A DNA stretch of 19,551 bases, from positions 1 to 19,551 of the forward strand of contig JACCUC010000149.1 of NCBI GenBank assembly GCA_013812065.1, written 5' to 3'. The position numbers were made by a program, and so were the translations under genes. The notes beneath the pieces are model-generated. The model worked only from the letters and a program-made list of their open reading frames with translations. It searched no databases and had not been told where the DNA came from. Source of the stretch: Thermoleophilaceae bacterium (GTDB lineage: Bacteria; Actinomycetota; Thermoleophilia; Solirubrobacterales; Thermoleophilaceae). Numbering within the stretch: the first letter of the stretch is position 1; each line of letters begins with the position of its first letter. Of the stretch, positions 1 through 5,904 are shown one piece after another.

Positions 1-459
1 GGCGTCACCGCGTTCTTCCTCGCCGATGACCTCGGCTCGGCCTCGGCGGCGGCGCGGGCCGCGATCGAGGCCGGGCGGGCGATCGGCCTGGCCGCCGAGA
101 CCCTCGTCGGCGACCTCGAGCGTGACCACGGTCCCCTCGCGGCCGGCGAGGTCCACATGAACGTCGGTGTCCACTGGGGCGGAGCGCTCTACCTCGGCCA
201 GATCGTGACCGGCGGACGCCTCGAGGTCACCGCGCTCGGCGACGAGGTCAACGAGGCGGCCCGGATCCAGCAGTCGGCGCGCGACGGTGCGCTGCTGGCC
301 TCGAAGAGCCTGCTCGAGCGACTCGAGCCCGACGACGCAGCCGCAATCGGGCTGGACCCGGACCGGATCCGCTACCGGATGCTGGCCGAGCTCGACGGGG
401 CCACGGACAAGGCCCGCCGCGACGCCGGCAGCGTGGCGGTGACCACGATCACGCCTTGA
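1..459 (+). CDS. Class III adenylate/guanylate cyclase, C-terminal part (5' end outside window)
   Basis: The reading frame is open from base 1 and ends at TGA 457-459, leaving about 152 residues of a longer protein. The stretch VHWGGALYLGQIV, followed by TALGDEVNEAARIQ and then ASKSLLERL, matches the conserved second half of class III nucleotidyl cyclase catalytic domains. In that family the G-D-x-V-N-x-A-A-R-x segment follows the base-binding region. The enzyme would turn ATP (or GTP) into a cyclic nucleotide. The metal-binding aspartates and any N-terminal sensor domain lie upstream of the window, so activity and specificity cannot be judged; many actinobacterial relatives are annotated simply as adenylate/guanylate cyclase domain proteins. 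Its last 11 bases overlap the end of the convergent ABC permease gene. An internal ATG at 157 opens a shorter frame but falls inside the conserved domain and is not the start. Confidence 0.85.
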   Translation, partial: GVTAFFLADDLGSASAAARAAIEAGRAIGLAAETLVGDLERDHGPLAAGEVHMNVGVHWGGALYLGQIVTGGRLEVTALGDEVNEAARIQQSARDGALLASKSLLERLEPDDAAAIGLDPDRIRYRMLAELDGATDKARRDAGSVAVTTITP

Positions 460-1276
460 GCTTGCGACCGGTCGTGAACAGCCACTGCGCCCAGCCGTAG
501 AGCGGCAGGGCGAAAGCTGCGACGACAGCCAGCGACAGCCCGATCCCCACGTCGCCCTGTCCGAGGAACCCGTAGCGCACGGCGTTGACGAGGTAGAAGA
601 GCGGGTTCGCGTGCGAGACCTGCTCCCACGGCGCGGGCAGCGCGACCACCGAGTAGAAGACGCCTCCGAGGAAGACGAGCGGCAGGATGACGATGTTCGA
701 GACGAAGGTGTGGTTGTCGAAGGTCTCGGCGAAGATGCCGACGATCGTCCCGAGCGCGCTGAAGGCGATCAGGCCGATCAGGACGGCGGCGAGCAGCACG
801 AGCGGATGCTCGACGCCGATGCCGGTGAGCGGGATCGCGAGCGCCACGAGCCCGAGCCCGATCGCCAGCGAGCGCACTACGCCGCCGACCGCGTAGCCGA
901 GGTTGACCTGCCAGGCGTGCATGGGCGCCGAGAGCACGTCGTTGATGTAGCGGTCCTGGCGGCCCTGGAAGACCGAAGCCGAGGTGTTGTTGTAGGCGGC
1001 CTGGACCATGGCCATGGTGATCAGACCGGGAACGATGAAGACCTCGTAGTCGAGCCCACCGAAGTCGCGGATGCGCGCACCGAGCGAGAGCCCGAAGACG
1101 AGGATGAAGAGGATCGAAGAGACGATCGGAGCGAGCACGGTCTGGGTCCAGAGCTTGAACACGCGCAGGCACTCGCGGCGAACGAGCCAGCCGAGGCCGG
1201 AGAGGCCGCCGCGCCAGCCGCGGTCGGAGACTGCTGCGGTGGCGTTTCGGGCGCTTGCCGCCTCGACGGCACTCAT
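449..1276 (-). CDS. ABC-2 type transporter permease (DrrB/YadH-like)
   Basis: Membrane subunit of a two-gene ABC exporter, 275 residues. A cytoplasmic N-terminus of about 45 residues containing WLVRRECLRVFKLW precedes six hydrophobic segments (about residues 47-65, 82-100, 125-150, 157-182, 192-213 and 245-262). NNTSASVFQGRQDRYINDVLSAP in the first cytoplasmic loop and NPLFYLVNAVRYGFLG near the last helix are typical of the ABC-2 membrane family used for drug, lipid or polysaccharide export. The ATG at 1276 overlaps the TGA of the ATPase gene by four bases (ATGA), so the two are translationally coupled. An in-frame extension upstream to 1450 only mirrors the ATPase gene and is not used. The substrate cannot be predicted. 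The 3' end overlaps the convergent cyclase gene by 11 bases. Confidence 0.93.
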   Translation of the reverse strand: MSAVEAASARNATAAVSDRGWRGGLSGLGWLVRRECLRVFKLWTQTVLAPIVSSILFILVFGLSLGARIRDFGGLDYEVFIVPGLITMAMVQAAYNNTSASVFQGRQDRYINDVLSAPMHAWQVNLGYAVGGVVRSLAIGLGLVALAIPLTGIGVEHPLVLLAAVLIGLIAFSALGTIVGIFAETFDNHTFVSNIVILPLVFLGGVFYSVVALPAPWEQVSHANPLFYLVNAVRYGFLGQGDVGIGLSLAVVAAFALPLYGWAQWLFTTGRKLKA

Positions 1277-2058
1277 ACGACCCGCTGGGCCGCCGGACCC
1301 GAGCCGTTCGCCGCCGAGGCGAGCCGGCCGGCGCCAACGGTCTTGATGTAGACCTCGATGAGCGACTCGGCGCCGTAGCGCTCCCGCAGCCCCGCCGCCG
1401 TGTCGCGGGCGACCAGCTGGCCGCCGCCGATCAGGGCGATCTCCTCGCACAGCTCCTCGGCCTCCTCGAGGTAGTGCGTGGTGAGCAGGATGGTCGTTCC
1501 CTCGGAGTGCAGCCGGCGGATGTAGCGCCAGAGCTCGTGGCGCAGCTCGACGTCGACGCCGGCGGTCGGCTCGTCGAGGATGACGAGTCGCGGGCGGTGC
1601 ATGAGCGCGCGGGCGAGTAGCAGCCGTCGGCGCATCCCGCCCGAGAGCATCGGCGTGCGTACACGGGCCTTGGCGCGCAGGTCGAAGACGTCGATCATCT
1701 CGGCGGCGCGCGCGCGGGCGTCGGCGCGGGACATGCCGAAGTAGCCGCCGTGGTAGACGAGCGTCTCCTCGACGGTCAGGAAGCGATCGAGGTTCACGTC
1801 CTGCTCGGCGAGCCCCACGACGCGACGGGCGCTCAGCGTGTCCGCCGGCTCGCCGAAGACGAGCACCTCGCCCGCGGTCACGCGGATCAGGTTGGAGACC
1901 GCGCTGATGAGGGTCGTCTTTCCGGCGCCGTTGGGACCGAGCAGGCCGAAGAAGCGGCCGGAGGGCACGGAGAGGTCGAGGTTATCGAGGGCGAGGGTGC
2001 CGTCGTCGTAGCGCTTGGTCAGGCCGCGGAGCTCGAGGGCGGGGGGAGCGTCGGGCAT
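1273..2058 (-). CDS. ABC transporter ATP-binding protein (DrrA/YadG-like)
   Basis: ATPase partner of the following permease, 261 residues. All nucleotide-binding motifs are present: Walker A GPNGAGKT (41-48), Q-loop Q86, signature LSGGM (138-142), Walker B LVILDEP with catalytic E163, and switch histidine H195 in LLTTH. The single-domain layout and a short C-terminal tail with an ESLIEVYIK-type strand place it with DrrA/NodI/YadG exporters. The complex would be a dimer of this protein on two permeases at the inner face of the membrane. The ATG at 2058 has no Shine-Dalgarno sequence. A TAGGCT -10 box ends six bases upstream of it, suggesting a leaderless transcript that begins at or next to the start codon. 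The cargo is unknown; drug resistance is only one of several possibilities in this family. Confidence 0.95.
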   Translation of the reverse strand: MPDAPPALELRGLTKRYDDGTLALDNLDLSVPSGRFFGLLGPNGAGKTTLISAVSNLIRVTAGEVLVFGEPADTLSARRVVGLAEQDVNLDRFLTVEETLVYHGGYFGMSRADARARAAEMIDVFDLRAKARVRTPMLSGGMRRRLLLARALMHRPRLVILDEPTAGVDVELRHELWRYIRRLHSEGTTILLTTHYLEEAEELCEEIALIGGGQLVARDTAAGLRERYGAESLIEVYIKTVGAGRLASAANGSGPAAQRVV

Positions 2059-2064
2059 TGCGCA

Positions 2065-2070
2065 AGCCTA
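2065..2070 (-). promoter_or_regulatory. Probable leaderless -10 box (TAGGCT) of the ABC exporter operon
   Basis: On the minus strand TAGGCT fits the actinobacterial TAnnnT -10 pattern and is separated from the ATPase ATG by six bases (TGCGCA). This would place the transcription start at about the A of the start codon. No recognisable -35 box is seen; a 7-bp inverted repeat occupies that region. The same nine bases, TAGGCTTGC, occur upstream of the gene at 16390. Confidence 0.55.
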
Positions 2071-2072
2071 GG

Positions 2073-2089
2073 GACGGCCGCAGGCCGTC
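2073..2089. terminator. Perfect 7-bp hairpin between vapC-like gene and ABC operon
   Basis: GACGGCC, a three-base loop (GCA) and GGCCGTC form a perfect stem. It lies 20 bases past the stop codon of the PIN toxin gene and just ahead of the -10 box of the ABC genes on the same strand. It has no U-tract, so it may be a weak terminator of the toxin-antitoxin transcript. It could equally be a dyad operator over the -35/spacer region of the exporter promoter. Confidence 0.45.
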
Positions 2090-2108
2090 GCGGGGCCGGG
2101 CTTGCGGA

Positions 2109-2495
2109 TCAGACTCGGACGACCTCGATCCCCTCGAACTCCGTGAAGTCGTCGTCCTGCGTCCATACTGCCGCCCCGTGGACGGCCGCGGTCGCGGCGA
2201 TCCAGGTGTCGTTGACGCGCGGCCGCCGCCCGCGCTGTAGCTCCCCAGCAGCCAGCCGGGCGTAGGCGGAGGCGACCGGCTGATCGGCCGGCAGGCCATG
2301 CGCGCGCTCGCGGGCCATGACCAGGGTCTGAATCCTCGTCGCTCGAACCTCCTCGTCCTGCGCCACGAGCACTCCGACCTCGAGCTCCGCGAAGGTCACC
2401 ACCGAGACGGCGACGTCCGCGGGAAGCGACCTCTCGAGCGGTCGACCGTGCTCCGACGCGATGAAGACGGAGGTGTCGAGGACCGCCCGGCTCAC
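2109..2495 (-). CDS. vapC: PIN-domain ribonuclease toxin, VapC family
   Basis: A 128-residue single PIN domain. The acidic residues expected to bind the catalytic Mg2+ or Mn2+ are visible: D7 in LDTSVFI, E37 in TFAELEVGV, D96 in VNDTWIAATA, and the D114-D116 cluster in TQDDDF. The length is normal for VapC. Such enzymes cut tRNA or rRNA and are held inactive by an antitoxin bound in the active-site groove. The ATG at 2495 overlaps the antitoxin stop by four bases (ATGA), the usual coupled order antitoxin then toxin. The family match is firm; the RNA target cannot be read from sequence. No lesion is seen, so the toxin looks intact. Confidence 0.92.
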   Translation of the reverse strand: MSRAVLDTSVFIASEHGRPLERSLPADVAVSVVTFAELEVGVLVAQDEEVRATRIQTLVMARERAHGLPADQPVASAYARLAAGELQRGRRPRVNDTWIAATAAVHGAAVWTQDDDFTEFEGIEVVRV

Positions 2496-2737
2496 CGCGG
2501 CTCGACGGTCTGCTCGCGCAGCGGCGCGAGATCCTCAAGAAGCCGTGCGTCGGCGGGAGCAGCTCTGAGAACCTCCTCCATCACCGCTCCCGATACCCAT
2601 CCCGAGCGCGTCGCAGCCGGTCGAAGCTCGGCAACCGGGCGGCGGTTCACCGTGATCCGAACGTGCGCCCCGCCCTCGACTCGGCGCAGAACCTCGCCCG
2701 TGTGGTTGCGGAGGTCACGGGCCGGCACTTCGTCCAT
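2492..2737 (-). CDS. vapB: Antitoxin of Phd/YefM family
   Basis: An 81-residue antitoxin (84 if the ATG at 2746 is used). The N-terminal half (VPARDLRNHTGEVLRRV, then VRITVNRRPVAELRP) is the Phd/YefM DNA-binding fold. The C-terminal half, roughly from GWVSGAVMEEVLR to the end, is the flexible region expected to wrap the PIN toxin. I chose the second ATG (2737) because a TACAGT -10 box lies seven bases before it, which fits a leaderless message, and because family members usually begin just ahead of the V-x-A-R-D-L motif. The first ATG (2746) directly abuts the box and would not be transcribed. Autorepression with the toxin is expected, and a TGTGCACA palindrome just upstream is a candidate operator. 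The vapB symbol is used for its role; the fold is Phd-type. Confidence 0.9.
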   Translation of the reverse strand: MDEVPARDLRNHTGEVLRRVEGGAHVRITVNRRPVAELRPAATRSGWVSGAVMEEVLRAAPADARLLEDLAPLREQTVEPR

Positions 2738-2746
2738 CGCGCACAT

Positions 2747-2752
2747 ACTGTA
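2747..2752 (-). promoter_or_regulatory. Probable -10 box (TACAGT) of the toxin-antitoxin operon
   Basis: TACAGT fits TAnnnT and is followed by seven bases (ATGTGCG) and then the ATG at 2737. This spacing is that of a leaderless promoter and decides the antitoxin start. No good -35 hexamer is present. Confidence 0.55.
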
Positions 2753-2759
2753 GCAGTCG

Positions 2760-2767
2760 TGTGCACA
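2760..2767. promoter_or_regulatory. TGTGCACA palindrome, candidate antitoxin operator
   Basis: A perfect 8-bp palindrome located seven bases upstream of the TACAGT -10 box, within the promoter spacer. Phd/YefM antitoxins are known to bind short palindromes with TGTACA-like cores, so this is a plausible autoregulatory site. The operator role is inferred. Confidence 0.4.
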
Positions 2768-2900
2768 GGGGATTCGCCGTCCAGACCATGGCCCCTCTGC
2801 ACAACCCGGGCCTCGCCGTCATCCCGACCCTGGGTCCCCGAGAAGCTGGCGCGCTCCGATGGGCGTTGACGCTGCAGCGTGCTCTGAGCCAGTCCCCTCG

Positions 2901-3902
2901 CTACCCCGCCAGCGCCCGCCCGTACTGCCGCTCGTAGTACTCCCGGTACTCCCCCGACCGGATCGGCTCCCACCACCACTCGTTCTGCCGATACCACGCG
3001 ACGGTCCGCTCGAGCCCCTCCTCGAAGCGCACCCGTGCCTCCCACCCGAGCGCGCGCGTCTTGTCGGCCGAGAGCGAATACCGGCGGTCGTGCCCCGGGC
3101 GGTCTCGGACATACTCGATCAGCGACTCGTCGCGCCCGCACGCGGCGAGGATCCCGCGCACCACGTCGATGTTCTCGAGCTCGTCGGGGCCGCCGACGTT
3201 GTAGACCTCGCCGCGGGCGCCCTCGCGCAGGACGACATCGATCGCGCGCGCGAAGTCCTCGACCCAGAGCCAGTTGCGCACCTGACGACCGTCGCCGTAC
3301 ACGGGCAGCGGATCGTCGGCGAGGGCGTTCAACACGCACAGCGGGATCAGCTTCTCCGGATACTGCCGCGGCCCGTAGGTGTTCGAGCCCCGGCAGATGA
3401 CCGCGTCGAGACCGTAGGTGTGGGCGTGCGCGGAGACGAGGAGGTCGCCGGCGGCCTTGGTGGCGCTGTAGGGCGAGGATGGGTCGAGCGGCGACGCCTC
3501 GGTGAACGTGCCGTCCTCGATCGAGCCGTAGACCTCGTCGGTCGAGACCTGGAGATAGCGGTCGACGCCGAGCTCGCGCGCGGCCTCGAGCAGGATCGTC
3601 GTGCCGATCACGTGCGTGACCGCGAAGCCTTCCTCGCCCGCGATCGACCGGTCGACGTGCGACTCGGCGGCGAAGTTGACGACGGCATCGCAGCCGGCCA
3701 TGGCATCCCGCACCGCGGCGCGGTCCTCGATGGCGCCCACGTGAAACTCGATCCGATCCTCGAGCCCCGCGAGGTTCTCGCGCCGCCCCGCGTAGGTGAG
3801 CTTGTCGAGGACGACAATCTCGTCGCCGGGCCGGTCGTCGAGAACCGTGCGGACGAAGGTCGAGCCGATGAACCCGGCGGCGCCGGTGACGAGCAGCTTC
3901 AC
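2901..3902 (-). CDS. rmlB: dTDP-glucose 4,6-dehydratase
   Basis: 333 residues, typical for the family. It is a short-chain dehydrogenase-like enzyme that uses bound NAD+ to convert dTDP-glucose to dTDP-4-keto-6-deoxyglucose. The Rossmann glycine motif GAAGFIG is at 7-13. The catalytic T121-D122-E123 sits in STDEVYG, and Y145-x3-K149 in PYSATKA. SNTYGPRQYPEKLIP and YGDGRQVRNWLWVEDFARA are family signatures for substrate binding. The start is GTG at 3902, overlapping the rmlD stop as GTGA; it gives the normal N-terminus KLLVTGAAGF. A longer in-frame extension to 4517 merely shadows rmlD. It is the last gene of the rmlA-rmlD-rmlB unit. Confidence 0.96.
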   Translation of the reverse strand: MKLLVTGAAGFIGSTFVRTVLDDRPGDEIVVLDKLTYAGRRENLAGLEDRIEFHVGAIEDRAAVRDAMAGCDAVVNFAAESHVDRSIAGEEGFAVTHVIGTTILLEAARELGVDRYLQVSTDEVYGSIEDGTFTEASPLDPSSPYSATKAAGDLLVSAHAHTYGLDAVICRGSNTYGPRQYPEKLIPLCVLNALADDPLPVYGDGRQVRNWLWVEDFARAIDVVLREGARGEVYNVGGPDELENIDVVRGILAACGRDESLIEYVRDRPGHDRRYSLSADKTRALGWEARVRFEEGLERTVAWYRQNEWWWEPIRSGEYREYYERQYGRALAG

Positions 3903-4753
3903 CCGGCCACCCCCTGCCGCTCGGTTCGCGACGCCAGATAGGCGGCGAGCCCCTGGGGCCACGGGCGCAGGTGCGGCGTGTCGGGCCGCTCGCTGTCGAG
4001 CGCCGAGTACGCGGGCCGGGGCGCCGGGCGGTTCATCTCCGCGGTGGTGATCGGAGTAACTCGGCAGTCCACCTCGGCCCCGCGGAAGGTCTCGGCTGCG
4101 AGCTGCGCCCACGATCCGGCGCCTCCGCCGGCGACGTGGTGGATCCCGTAGTCCTCGGTCGCGATCAACGCCACGAGCGCCTCGGCGAGGTCGACGCAGA
4201 ACGTCGGCGAGCCGGTCTGATCGTCGACCACCCGCACCTCGTCGCGCTCGCCGCCCAGACGCAGGATGGTCTCGACGAAGTTGGGGCCGCCCGGGCCGAA
4301 GAGCCACGCCGAGCGAACCATGAAGTGGCGCGGGTTCGCCTCGATCGTCGGCGCCTCGCCGGCGAGCTTCGACTCGCCGTAGGCCGACAGCGGAGCGGGA
4401 ACGTCGGACTCGACGTAGGGCTCGCGCTTGCCCCCGTCGAAGACGTAGTCCGAGGAGATGTGGAGAACGCTCGCGCCGACCTCGGCGGCGGCCGCGGCGA
4501 CCGCGCCGGGAGCCCACCCGTTGACCTCGAAAGCGGCGGTCCGCTCTTCCTCCGCCCCGTCGACGTTCGTGTACGCAGCGCAGTTGACCACCGCGTCGGG
4601 GCGCTCGGTGTCGAACCGGCGGCGCAACGCATCGGTTCGAGTCACGTCGAGCTCCGCGCGCACGAGCGCGACGACGCCGTGGCCGTTTCGCCGGGCCGCT
4701 CCCACGACCTCCTGGCCGAGCATCCCCCCCGCGCCGGTGACGAGCAGCTTCAT
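3899..4753 (-). CDS. rmlD: dTDP-4-dehydrorhamnose reductase
   Basis: 284 residues from the chosen ATG. The protein reduces dTDP-4-keto-rhamnose to dTDP-rhamnose with NAD(P)H. It shows the cofactor motif GAGGMLG (7-13), VNCAAYTNVDGAE (about 56-68), HISSDYVFDG (about 98-107), and the catalytic Y125-x3-K129 in AYGESKLAGE. These are diagnostic of RmlD. The start is open to choice. GTG at 4774 overlaps the rmlA stop as GTGA and adds MSPDEAG. ATG at 4753 is preceded by a purine-rich GGACGAGG and gives the usual MKLLVTG N-terminus, so I prefer it. The gene lies between rmlA and rmlB and is co-transcribed with both. Confidence 0.93.
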   Translation of the reverse strand: MKLLVTGAGGMLGQEVVGAARRNGHGVVALVRAELDVTRTDALRRRFDTERPDAVVNCAAYTNVDGAEEERTAAFEVNGWAPGAVAAAAAEVGASVLHISSDYVFDGGKREPYVESDVPAPLSAYGESKLAGEAPTIEANPRHFMVRSAWLFGPGGPNFVETILRLGGERDEVRVVDDQTGSPTFCVDLAEALVALIATEDYGIHHVAGGGAGSWAQLAAETFRGAEVDCRVTPITTAEMNRPAPRPAYSALDSERPDTPHLRPWPQGLAAYLASRTERQGVAG

Positions 4754-4770
4754 CCCCGCCTCGTCCGGGC

Positions 4771-5847
4771 TCACAGGATCGCGATCTCCGCGTTGTCGCC
4801 GACCACGAGCCGGTAGGCGCGCGGCAAGGCCGGACTGCGGCCGACGCGCACGTTGCGTCCGATCAGGCTGGCCTCGATCCGGCCCTCGAGGTTCTCGACG
4901 GTCGAGTCGGCGAGCACGATCGAGTGCTCGATCTCGCAGCGCTCGATGCGCACGCCCTCGCCGATCGCGGTGTATGGGCCGACGTACGCGTCGCGGATGA
5001 CCGAGCCTGCGCCGACGACGGCCGGACCGCGCACCGTGGCGCGCTCGAGCCGCGCCCCGGGCGCGATCGCCACACGTCCCTCGACCCGAGTTTCGACCAG
5101 CTCACCCTCGACTCGCTCGGCCAGGTCGTCGAGGATCAAACGGTTGGCCTCGAGCATGTCCTCGACCTGCCCCGTGTCCTTCCACCAACCCTGGACCACG
5201 TGAGGATCGACGCGCAGGCTGCGGTCGACCAGCTGCTGGATGGCGTCGGTGATCTCGAGCTCACCGCGCCCCGAGGGCTCGATCGCCCGGGCCGCCTCGA
5301 AGATGTGCGGCGAGAACATGTAGACGCCGACGAGCGCGAGGTTCGTCTGCGGGTGCTGCGGCTTCTCGACGAGCCGGGCGATCCGGCCGCCGCCGTCGAG
5401 CTCGGCCACCCCGTAGTTGTGCGGGTCGGGCACCGGCGTCAGCAGGATGAGCGCGTCGGGCTCCTCGGCCCGAAAGGCGTCGACGAGGTCGGTTATGCCG
5501 TCGCGCAGGAGGTTGTCGCCGAGGTACATGACGAACGGCGACCGCTCGAGGAAGGGCTCGGCCGTGAGGACGGCGTGCGCGAGCCCGAGCGGCGCGTCCT
5601 GCTCGATGTAGGTGATCCTGACCCCGAACCGCTCGCCGTCGCCCGCCGCAGCGCGGATCTCGCCGCCTGTCTCGGGCGCGATGACGATCCCGACCTCGCG
5701 GATCCCGGCCGCCGCCATCGCCTCGATGCCGTAGAAGAGGACTGGCTTGTTGGCCACCGGCACGAGCTGCTTGGCGCTCGTGTGGGTGATGGGGCGAAGG
5801 CGCGTGCCCTTGCCGCCGGAGAGGATGAGGCCCTTGAGGTCCCGCAT
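4771..5847 (-). CDS. rmlA: Glucose-1-phosphate thymidylyltransferase, long form with C-terminal beta-helix
   Basis: 358 residues, about 65 longer than the short E. coli RmlA. This matches the long (StrD/GraD-like) form that carries an extra left-handed beta-helix. The nucleotidyltransferase domain (1 to about 240) has GGKGTRLRP (11-19), QLVPVANKP with K34, LGDN with metal-binding D111, VEKP (160-163), and WWKDTG (221-226). Residues about 253-336 hold hexapeptide-like repeats (VAIAPGA, AVVGAGS, YTAIGEG). It makes dTDP-glucose from dTTP and glucose-1-phosphate, the first committed step of the pathway. It is the first gene of the operon. The ATG at 5847 has no strong Shine-Dalgarno; TAGCCT at 5860-5865 on the minus strand is a possible -10 box giving a very short leader. 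Confidence 0.95.
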   Translation of the reverse strand: MRDLKGLILSGGKGTRLRPITHTSAKQLVPVANKPVLFYGIEAMAAAGIREVGIVIAPETGGEIRAAAGDGERFGVRITYIEQDAPLGLAHAVLTAEPFLERSPFVMYLGDNLLRDGITDLVDAFRAEEPDALILLTPVPDPHNYGVAELDGGGRIARLVEKPQHPQTNLALVGVYMFSPHIFEAARAIEPSGRGELEITDAIQQLVDRSLRVDPHVVQGWWKDTGQVEDMLEANRLILDDLAERVEGELVETRVEGRVAIAPGARLERATVRGPAVVGAGSVIRDAYVGPYTAIGEGVRIERCEIEHSIVLADSTVENLEGRIEASLIGRNVRVGRSPALPRAYRLVVGDNAEIAIL

Positions 5848-5889
5848 GCCGTGGGCGCGAGGCTAGTACGTTCCGTCCGACGCGCGGCT

Positions 5890-5895
5890 TAGTTT
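5890..5895 (+). promoter_or_regulatory. Possible -10 box (TAGTTT) of the coiled-coil/nuclease-like gene
   Basis: In the 57-base divergent gap between rmlA and the gene at 5905, TAGTTT fits TAnnnT and lies nine bases before the ATG. This predicts a leader of only a few bases. No Shine-Dalgarno is present. Confidence 0.4.
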
Positions 5896-5904
5896 TGGTC
5901 AGCT

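Larger units (their letters stand above)
2747..2900. other. Intergenic region with two small inverted repeats
   Basis: Between the antitoxin start and the rmlB stop. Besides the antitoxin promoter it holds GACCC-T-GGGTC (2826-2836) and a perfect 12-bp palindrome ACGCTGCAGCGT (2869-2880). The second lies 21 bases beyond the rmlB stop and could form part of a weak transcript end. No coding frame with plausible composition was seen. Confidence 0.4.

Noticed and set aside
611..1351. Long + strand open frame opposite the ABC permease
   Set aside because: Highly charged, low-complexity translation that mirrors the well-supported permease and ATPase genes on the other strand.
2859..3941. 360-codon + strand open frame opposite rmlB
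   Set aside because: Shadow of rmlB in high-GC DNA; no recognisable domain.
3971..4816. 281-codon + strand open frame opposite rmlD
   Set aside because: Antisense shadow with composition typical of non-coding frames; rmlD has all its motifs.
4924..5892. 322-codon + strand open frame opposite rmlA
   Set aside because: Antisense shadow of rmlA.
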